A stretch of DNA of 64,000 nt, taken from the NCBI GenBank assembly GCA_032622095.1, contig CP136068.1, positions 152,049,151 to 152,113,150 of the forward strand, given 5' to 3'. Source of the stretch: Siphonodentalium dalli (Eukaryota; Mollusca; Scaphopoda; Gadilida; Siphonodentaliidae). The position numbers and the translations under genes were made by a program. Every line of letters starts with the position of its first letter. Positions within the stretch are counted from its first letter, which is position 1. The notes beneath the pieces are model-generated. The model was not told the DNA's origin, did not search any database, and was given only the letters and a program-made list of their open reading frames with translations. Positions 61,001 through 64,000 of the stretch are shown here, one piece after another.

Positions 61001-63093
61001 ATGGTGTGCCTGTATACTTGAACATTTAAGAAAATCAAAGTCGCCCCAACTAATACAGAAAGTAATGCTATTGCGAGTAGCCCCAACTAATATATACCGA
61101 AGATACATCTAATGCTATCACGAGTCGCTCCAACTAAAACAGAAGGTGAAACTATTGCGAATCAGCCATTTTGATAAAGGAGGTGGGTCAATGAAAACAA
61201 GACGTGATATGTCAATAGGAGTTAAGGTTAAGTTATGGATAAACCTATTTATTCACAAGGGGTGTTTAGTTACATATAACCATGAATTGCGCTAAGCGCA
61301 ATTAACTGCTTAAAGGGGTACTGTACGCCAAATGTTGTTGTTGGTTTCTATAGTCTCCGAGTCGGAGAATAAGGTAACAATTTTTTTCATTATTTGAAAG
61401 TCTGTTGAGTATGAAGTAGTGTTACGGATGACAAATTTACCGGAATGCAAAAATACAAATTGTCGTTGTCGAGTAATTTTTGTACAGTTTTCAACCAAAT
61501 GAATCAAATAAAAGTTATATTATAGGCATACTAGTCCCATATAATCATTTAAGTTATTGTATCGTCGCTAGTCAGTGAGTGGCTTGAGTGTTCTCCCCGT
61601 ATCATCATAATATTTTAAGCGATCGTGTGCGCGATCGGTTTAACAATCCAGTATCCCTCAATTACTTTGTTTGATTACGGAAATTCGTAATTTAATTGAC
61701 GCCATTTTATGGCTCCAGTCATAAAATCAATTTAATCAAATTATTAACTTTTAAATTATTAAATTTTAAGATAGCCTATTAACCTGAGTGTTTACAGAAT
61801 ACATCTTCGACTCAACTTACTTATGTTTCTATATATTATCGATATTAGGTCGTTGTTGTCACCGGAAATTTAATGAAAATGGTGTACAGTACCCCTTTAA
61901 GCGCAATTAATTGCGCATATAAAGCGCAATTAATTATTAAATGTGAATTTGGCCTCCCATGTTACCCAATCCGCTGCATGCCCCCCTTTTGCACTGCCCC
62001 TGCATGGCGGTTCTATATATACACCTGCTTCACGTTAACCCTTTACCCAACAAACCGGCCAAAACCGGCCAAATAAAGCTTCAACAGCCTAAAATATCTT
62101 CGGTCTGTCTCATTAGAACCATACAAATATGGATATCGTTGGAACCGGCTCCTTGACCACATTGTGATAGTTACAGTTATGCCCTGTGCCAATGCATTCT
62201 CTTATATATGCGAGTCGACCATAGGTCGCCTCGCATATATGAGAATGCATTGGCCTAAAAAAATTCTTTTTTTAACACTTTTTACCATTTTTTCTTACAT
62301 TCTTTAACAATTTTATAATTTTTTCTTACATTTTTTAACAATTTTTATAATATTTTTATACATTCTTTGACAATTTTATCATTTTTGATAAGTGTTAAGC
62401 CAATGCATTCTCTTATATATGCGAGGCGACCTATGGTCGACTCGCATATATAAGAGAATGCATTGACACAGGGCCCTTCTGTTGGGTAAAGGGTTAATGG
62501 TACTAAATGTGAATAGTGAATCAAGCGTGTACATTGTATATAGACAGGTCAGGGAAAACCCAAACTCGATGTACTAAACATCGATGTACTAAACATCGAT
62601 TTGTGTAAAAAACCTCAATCAGGTGACCACTGGCCAAAATGACTCACCCATGACATACATGTAAGGGATGTAAGGGATATATATCATAAGGGGATACACT
62701 CTAAAACAAAAATGATACTGATGGAAGTAATATAATGTGGAGAATTTCATCTTACACTATGCAGGTGAGTCCATGTAACTGATCACATGATCTCGAAGAA
62801 CCTGGATAGGGGCTTTGTATTTAAATCGAGGTTTAAAACCTCAATTTCAGGATTACCCTTATAGAAGCGGGGTATAGGGGCAGAACAAAAGGGGCGGGCT
62901 CTGTTATTGACCTAACAACCTCGGTTCCTAGCTTTTTTCCTACAAGAGTTGAAATGAACATCTACAAGATTGATACACGCCAGAGTACTTGAAAATTTGT
63001 GCAATGCATTATGAAATTTATTATACACCTGTGTGACTCACCTGTGCTAATAAAACAGATCAAAGCAAAGCATGGTATTAAAAGATACTTCAT
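39913..63093 (-). CDS. Lachesin/IgLON-type GPI-anchored cell adhesion protein (7 exons, 383 aa)
   Basis: Cell-surface adhesion protein of the lachesin/IgLON group, which acts by Ig-Ig contacts at neural and epithelial surfaces (family knowledge). The seven joined exons keep one open frame and each intron is GT-AG. Residues 1-17 form a signal peptide (MKYLLIPCFALICFIST). Ig1, about 24-143, has C44, W58, C121 in DKDAGTYTC. Ig2, about 146-234, has C169, W181, C216 in RGVYRC. Ig3, about 238-343, has C261, W273, C327 in YTEYQC. N-glycosylation sites are N166, N178 and N336. Residues about 360-383 are a small-residue cluster (GSSA) then a hydrophobic tail (LFLLMSVILSMIY), a GPI-anchor signal. Intron phases are 1,0,1,0,1,1, and every Ig domain is cut by an intron. 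Length and order fit lachesin. Sequence alone does not separate lachesin from neurotrimin-like relatives. A divergent gene starts 506 bp upstream. Confidence 0.93.
40328..40608. mobile_element. Foldback MITE in intron 6
   Basis: Arms with CTGATTAAATAATT, GATCTCAAATTTATCAAAAA and GAGATATCTC are inverted around TATTTTATAGATACTTTGG. Overall about 125-bp arms, around 85-90 percent matched by eye. Confidence 0.82.
41069..41209. mobile_element. Foldback MITE in intron 6 (CCCCAGTTTATAGCGGAA)
   Basis: AAATAGAATCTACAACTCGT at the left is inverted as GACTCGTTGTAGATCCTCTA at the right, with CCAGTAAATTAGGTC/GACCTAGATTTACTGG at the centre. Nearly full palindrome. Confidence 0.85.
41590..41830. repeat. 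Dispersed repeat, copy in intron 6
   Basis: GGAGAATAATCTTGCTCAAA, CTCTAGATGGCGAAATCATT and TACAATTGAGCATAG match 29333-29560. Confidence 0.7.
42269..42460. repeat. About 70-bp tandem repeat in intron 6
   Basis: Two full units and a partial, each starting TGGATTTAYAWGA and containing GCGAATACAGGAA and AATTACKTA. Confidence 0.75.
42679..42887. mobile_element. TTAA-flanked CTCTTTGAGTGCC MITE
   Basis: TTAA at 42675-42678 and 42888-42891; ends CTCTTTGAGTGCC and TGAAAGAG. Related to the CCCTTTCAGTGCC group; about 210 bp. Confidence 0.6.
42934..43170 (-). CDS. Ig gene exon 6: main part of Ig3
   Basis: Acceptor TATTTAATACAG; donor GTCAGT is one base off consensus. Encodes residues 265-343: GYPEPTVYWQRKETDKD, SWYSLKIKNVQANDYTEYQC, VATNRYGSNQTSFYIF. 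Reading through the donor would add 11 codons and stop, giving a form without the GPI tail; no evidence that it is used. Confidence 0.95.
43219..43239. repeat. Poly-G run in intron 5
   Basis: 21 G residues on the plus strand close to the exon 6 acceptor. A second run of 26 G lies at 43862-43887. Lengths may be unreliable in sequencing. Confidence 0.95.
43425..43540. repeat. Single satellite monomer in intron 5
   Basis: TTTGTCATGGATGTTAACAT, GGAACGAGTCATTTTGGGGT and CAGCAGCCATCTTGGATTT match the right array at 34480-35610. Confidence 0.85.
43940..44175. repeat. CAGAATGAGG palindromic repeats in intron 5
   Basis: A partial copy at 43941-43975, then GTGAATTTGGTGATGCTAGC and AGCGTCACTAAATTCACCCT forming an inverted repeat at 44090-44175. 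Confidence 0.75.
44501..45894. mobile_element. 1.4-kb element with about 360-bp inverted ends
   Basis: Starts TAGACCGGCCCCCAGATGAG and ends with its complement. The inverted match extends through TCCAGGGCGGAGCAGGTGG, ATTTATTCTATCTGGGTTGC and GTAAATTGCAGTGCTTTTTC to about 44860 and 45535. TA is present at both borders. The central 650 bp has no coding sign. Probably a Tc1/mariner-type non-autonomous element in intron 5. Confidence 0.85.
45905..46180. repeat. Dispersed repeat (AACTGGAGGAATGTAGC family) in intron 5
   Basis: GATAAGTTAGTATTCAGGTG, CCAACTGGAGGAATGTAGCG, CGAGAGTCACTAATTAATAT match 53660-53900. Confidence 0.75.
46181..47117. other. Intron 5 sequence, nothing recognised
   Basis: Contains a small hairpin TTGTGGTACAATT...AATTGTACCAC at 46368-46402 and no coding sign. 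Confidence 0.35.
47118..47264. repeat. 147-bp near-perfect palindrome
   Basis: AAGAAATAAATACACGGTGT is mirrored at the right end and the centre is GGACGACGCATAGCATCGTCC. Arms about 70 bp with only one or two mismatches. Confidence 0.92.
47373..47901. mobile_element. AATGCATTCTC palindrome MITE carrying an insertion
   Basis: Starts CCCTTCCATGACTGG, ends GTCATGAAAGAG before TTAA. The TA-flanked element 47436-47737 sits inside ATTCTCTTATA. Confidence 0.7.
47436..47737. mobile_element. 302-bp TA-flanked MITE with CCGCGGTG repeats
   Basis: Ends CCCTGCTTGACAAAACAAGT and its near complement, flanked by TA. The interior is a set of about 21-bp units GGCCGCGGTGTACTTGCCGT, with the last ones inverted. 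GC-rich against its surroundings. Confidence 0.85.
47926..48127 (-). CDS. Ig gene exon 5: second half of Ig2 and start of Ig3
   Basis: Acceptor TATATTTACAG, donor GTAACT. Encodes residues 198-264: GNIMPMGKVVKEQRGVYRC, VPPPAEHFAELRVFFKPEA and YDTVLECVVS. The Ig2/Ig3 border falls inside the exon. Phase 1 end. Confidence 0.96.
48350..48562. mobile_element. 213-bp TA-flanked foldback MITE, full copy
   Basis: CAGTAATGCCCTAAGTAATT at the left is mirrored at the right; arms of about 103 bp with a short CACAG loop. TA on both sides. Lies in intron 4. Fragments at 2202-2337 and 49994-50023. Confidence 0.92.
48824..48984 (-). CDS. Ig gene exon 4: first half of Ig2
   Basis: Acceptor ATCTTACAG, donor GTATGT. 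Encodes residues 144-197: VAPEVQQAGTTSVVELGEGD, YNMTCFATGMPFPNVTW and GAAKQR. Two N-glycosylation sites flank the Cys and Trp. Phase 0 end. Confidence 0.96.
49230..49770. repeat. Dispersed repeat in intron 3
   Basis: Both ends match 15090-15200 and 16500-16790, which are separated there by a hAT insertion. Confidence 0.6.
50460..50786. mobile_element. Partial TTAA-type MITE in intron 3
   Basis: Ends at 50786 with GGATTATGCATCT before TTAA and shares GAAATAGTAATTTACGAGCG, AGCCAAGGAAATAG and GGTGAAAAATAATTGATTTT with the AGGTACTCAA family, in inverted orientation to 57680-58100. Confidence 0.6.
50831..51685. mobile_element. 855-bp hAT-like element with GAATCGAATC arrays
   Basis: Ends TAGGGACCGACGAA and TTCGCCGGTCCCTA, flanked by GTTTTCAG on both sides (50823-50830, 51686-51693), an 8-bp hAT duplication. 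Subterminal arrays of TCGAATCGAATC occupy both ends. No transposase motif in the centre. Confidence 0.9.
51810..53308 (+). mobile_element. 1.5-kb hAT element nested in a MITE
   Basis: Ends CAGGGTTCGCGCTG and CAGCGCCAACCCTG are inverted with one mismatch. ATAATGTG is duplicated on both sides (51802-51809, 53309-53316). Repeated TTTGGCAAAAA words at both subterminal regions are likely transposase binding sites (inference). Encodes only the N-terminal part of a transposase. Confidence 0.92.
52136..52770 (+). pseudogene. N-terminal fragment of hAT transposase (TTF/ZNF862-like finger)
   Basis: Two frames overlap by four bases. The first has MSLKRKHSECDDAVTKGKKL then TDFFGRKTVLP, the basic start seen in many hAT proteins. 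The second has FKDAWTLNRPWLIYDNVKKA, MFCKVCTDAGISNLFVTGC and LKKDYVTLHETAKGN, which matches the TTF-type finger of ZNF862-like hAT transposases (W-L-x-Y, C-x2-C, the G-C-x-N region and a His). The RNase H core and dimerisation region are absent; the element ends 540 bp later. The frame change, or an unrecognised intron, separates the two. A broken, non-autonomous copy. Confidence 0.82.
53630..53970. repeat. Dispersed repeat next to exon 3
   Basis: CTGATCAGTTAGTATCCAGG, AACTGGAGGAATGTAGCATT, CATCGAGAGTCATTGC match 45905-46180 and, in part, the complement of 29333-29560 and 41590-41830. It ends about 50 bp before the donor of exon 3. Confidence 0.75.
54020..54284 (-). CDS. Ig gene exon 3: second half of Ig1
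   Basis: Acceptor TTGTCTTCAG, donor GTGAGT. Encodes residues 56-143 from VVWSQNVAGQ through LIINNLGDKDAGTYTC to ITVL; ends in phase 1. Confidence 0.96.
54850..55215. repeat. About 120-bp tandem repeat in intron 2
   Basis: Three units with CAAATTTCAAGTCGATA at about 54853, 54975 and 55091, then CCACCCGTTTCCGAGATCT, TCTGCGCATGCGC and AATTCGTATCCGGGGCAAG. The region before it (54500-54845) and after it (to 55290) share CGATCGGTCGAG-type words and look like the body of the same element. Confidence 0.85.
55555..55685. repeat. TTAAGCGTAAT palindromic cluster
   Basis: Six or so words of ACACTTAAGTGTAAT and TACGCTTAAGCATAATGG type. Related words at 56166-56180, 60187-60300 and around 61287-61945. 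Confidence 0.75.
55686..57678. other. Intron 2 sequence, nothing recognised
   Basis: Frames of 60-84 codons at 56590-57292 have no motif, no acceptor/donor pair and no match to the Ig gene's domains. Confidence 0.35.
57679..58099. mobile_element. TTAA-type MITE close to exon 2
   Basis: Starts AGATGCATAAACC after TTAA and ends near ATCTGATTGACTACCT before TTAA. Shares CTAAATTACTATTTATTTGG, TTTGATTCGAGTCAAGGAAC and CAAAGCTCAGAGTTA with 12901-13379 and 17690-18169 but with altered ends. Ends 70 bp from the exon 2 donor. Confidence 0.7.
58169..58281 (-). CDS. Ig gene exon 2: first half of Ig1
   Basis: Acceptor TTTTTTTTCAG, donor GTATGT. Encodes residues 18-55 (VNCQDPDIVDEIWPDVKRKG onward), including C44 in KLSCTV. 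Ends in phase 0 at SSHR. Confidence 0.93.
58502..59076. mobile_element. 575-bp MITE with ATACTGTATACACCC ends in intron 1
   Basis: ATACTGTATACACCCATCAG followed by TAAGCCC at the left is inverted at 59050-59076 with one mismatch. Both ends continue with GGGCTTAC and GAGGACC/CGAGGA words. TA-type target likely. The centre has no coding sign. Confidence 0.82.
59077..60184. other. Intron 1 sequence with one hairpin
   Basis: At 59816-59857 ATGTGTATATCACCAAG is inverted as CTTGGTGATATGTGTAT in imperfect form. Otherwise nothing recognised. Confidence 0.35.
60185..60300. repeat. TTGCGCTTAAGCGCAA palindromic cluster
   Basis: ATTGCGCTTAAGCGCAATTG, TTGTGCTTAAGCACAA and GCGCAATTAGTTGCGC in close succession. 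Same family as 55555-55685 and 61285-61945. Confidence 0.8.
60478..60990. repeat. Diverged 210-bp duplication and ATTAC-rich tract
   Basis: GTGATGTCTCCTTCCCGGA and TTGGTGTCTCATTCCTGGA, each followed by ATGGTCATATA and GTGGTGTCACTG/TTGGTGTCACTG, mark two diverged copies. 60875-60985 is rich in ATTACAATTACAATTAC on both strands. Confidence 0.6.
61314..61896. mobile_element. 583-bp TTAA-flanked MITE with AGGGGTACTGTAC ends
   Basis: AGGGGTACTGTACGCC at the left and its near complement GGTGTACAGTACCCCT at the right, flanked by TTAA (61310-61313, 61897-61900). The flanks are two halves of one AATTAACTGCTTAAGCGCAA palindromic tract. The interior is AT-rich with two short frames, one (61310-61507) without motif. 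Confidence 0.88.
62039..62493. mobile_element. TTAA-flanked CCCTTTACCCAACA MITE, copy 3
   Basis: Same ends, arm sequence (ACCGGCCAAAACCGGCC) and two AATGCATTCTC palindromes as 29955-30346, with an expanded TTTTTTACATTCTTTAACAA spacer repeat between the palindromes. Lies in intron 1. Confidence 0.9.
62573..62603. repeat. 15-bp tandem repeat ATGTACTAAACATCG
   Basis: Two and a fraction copies, ATGTACTAAACATCG repeated directly. Confidence 0.85.
63042..63093 (-). CDS. Ig gene exon 1: start codon and signal peptide
   Basis: ATG at 63093-63091, 17 codons plus one base, ending ACAG at a GTGAGT donor (63041-63036). Hydrophobic core LLIPCFALICFI. Phase 1 matches the TGAACTG start of exon 2. No earlier in-frame ATG is needed. 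Confidence 0.88.
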
Positions 63094-63599
63094 CGTATTG
63101 ATTGTGATAAATTGTAGCTAAATCATCAGGAAAGCTACCCGATTGTTTATCGGAAGCGGCAAAAATCGCCAAGATATTTCAATTATTTTCTTAAATTTTG
63201 GGTGACATCACAGTTGACAAACTGACTGGTCACGTGATCGCAGGTGAAAATAAAATCCACAAACCGAATTAGGAAACGGATATATTATACTTGTCAGTAA
63301 AATAAATTAAGTAATGGATTATAATTCATTTAAAAATATGGTAAGCATAATTTCAACTACCCTTTAGATAAAAACCTATACCTTCATACTAAACTTATAT
63401 CAACTGTAAGAGTCGACCCAGTCTTTTCGAACGTCCCGCTTCATGTGGATATGACAATTCCTAACGTTTGAATTGTCATCTCACCTGTAGGAATGCGCCC
63501 ACGACTGCGCATGCTCAGTTAATTAAGGTGACAATTTCCTCCGCGTACTTATTGATGTAAATAGAGTCAAATTTCGCGATTTTCTTGAAGATTTAGATC
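63094..63599. promoter_or_regulatory. Shared divergent promoter region
   Basis: The 506 bp between the ATG of the minus-strand Ig gene and the ATG of the plus-strand signal exon. Contains TGCGCATGCTCA (63506-63517), one base off the NRF-1 site TGCGCATGCGCA common in bidirectional promoters (established knowledge), and a palindromic E-box TCACGTGA (63230-63237). No clear TATA box. Transcription starts are not determined. Confidence 0.6.
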
Positions 63600-63663
63600 A
63601 TGATTCTGCACGATTGGACATTCGCGACACTATTAGTGTGTTTCATATACACTCTTCGAACAG
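63600..63663 (+). CDS. First coding exon of a divergent gene: signal peptide
   Basis: ATG at 63600 opens MILHDWTFATLLVCFIYTLR followed by T and one split base. A polar start, a hydrophobic core ATLLVCFIY and a short end make a signal peptide. It runs into a consensus donor GTGAGT at 63664, in phase 1, exactly like exon 1 of the Ig gene on the other strand. The remaining exons lie beyond the window. A second secreted or membrane Ig-type protein is the natural guess, since Ig genes often follow a phase-1 signal exon, but any secreted protein with such an exon is possible. Confidence 0.62.
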
Positions 63664-64000
63664 GTGAGTTCAAAGCTATAGTCGCGATCTTTCATAAATT
63701 CAGACATTTTGAGTCTAACAAAAAATTGTGACTCAGGAAGGTGATAAATTTGAAATATCAATGTCCATATTGTGAGTCACCTGCCCGTACCAGAGTGTCG
63801 ATCAAACCGCAGTTACTGAAAAATCGTTTTATTCAAGATTATAGCACCCCTATTGGGGGGGAGGGGCGGATTGGGGTTGGTGCCGAAATCTCTGATAATT
63901 TCGAAACAAAATTGTGGTTAGCACTATATCATGTACTTTCCACTAATACATGTAGATGGCCTTGTGTGGCATGTACGTGCACTATTAGGGTAGGGTAGAG
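63664..64000 (+). other. Start of intron 1 of the divergent gene
   Basis: Follows the GTGAGT donor. An 85-codon frame at 63741-63998 has no acceptor in the right place and no motif, so I treat it as chance. Confidence 0.45.

Noticed and set aside
63741-63998. 85-codon plus-strand frame as the next exon of the divergent gene
   Set aside because: No acceptor in the correct phase and no Ig or other motif; it is more likely intron.

Overview
This is an animal (invertebrate) genomic window: AT-rich, intron-rich, and packed with transposon remnants, foldback MITEs and satellite arrays. I see no operons, bacterial ribosome-binding sites, rRNA or tRNA. The species cannot be read from the sequence. 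A three-Ig, GPI-anchored lachesin-type gene fits a bilaterian invertebrate, perhaps a lophotrochozoan or an invertebrate deuterostome, but that placement is inference.

Right part, 39.9-63.1 kb, minus strand: one complete seven-exon gene. Joining exons 63093-63042, 58281-58169, 54284-54020, 48984-48824, 48127-47926, 43170-42934 and 40034-39913 keeps one open frame of 383 codons plus stop. It encodes a signal peptide, three immunoglobulin domains and a hydrophobic GPI-type tail. Its introns carry many MITEs. At 63600-63663 a signal-peptide exon on the plus strand, ending in the same phase at a GTGAGT donor, starts a second, head-to-head gene that runs out of the window. The two start codons are 506 bp apart.

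Left and middle part, 0-39.9 kb: no intact host gene recognised. In order it holds a broken FLYWCH/MULE transposase (0.5-1.5 kb); a 4.2-kb LTR retroelement with both LTRs, PBS, PPT and a 4-bp target duplication but little coding capacity (3.4-7.7 kb); a 2.5-kb foldback element with GC-rich satellite arms (9.5-12.0 kb); a non-LTR endonuclease fragment (12.4-12.8 kb); TTAA-flanked MITEs; palindromic MITEs with 7-bp duplications and a 2.7-kb relative with about 305-bp inverted ends (24.7-27.4 kb); hAT elements; a 17.4-24.4 kb block made of three copies of one AT-minisatellite repeat unit; a 3.4-kb element made of two opposed arrays of about 160-bp satellite (32.3-35.7 kb); and the 3' end of a CR1/L2-like retrotransposon (35.7-36.5 kb).

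The mobile elements are mostly non-autonomous, and several are nested, so relative insertion order can be read. The only functional coding unit I can argue for is the Ig-domain gene and its divergent neighbour, both secreted or cell-surface products by their signal peptides.
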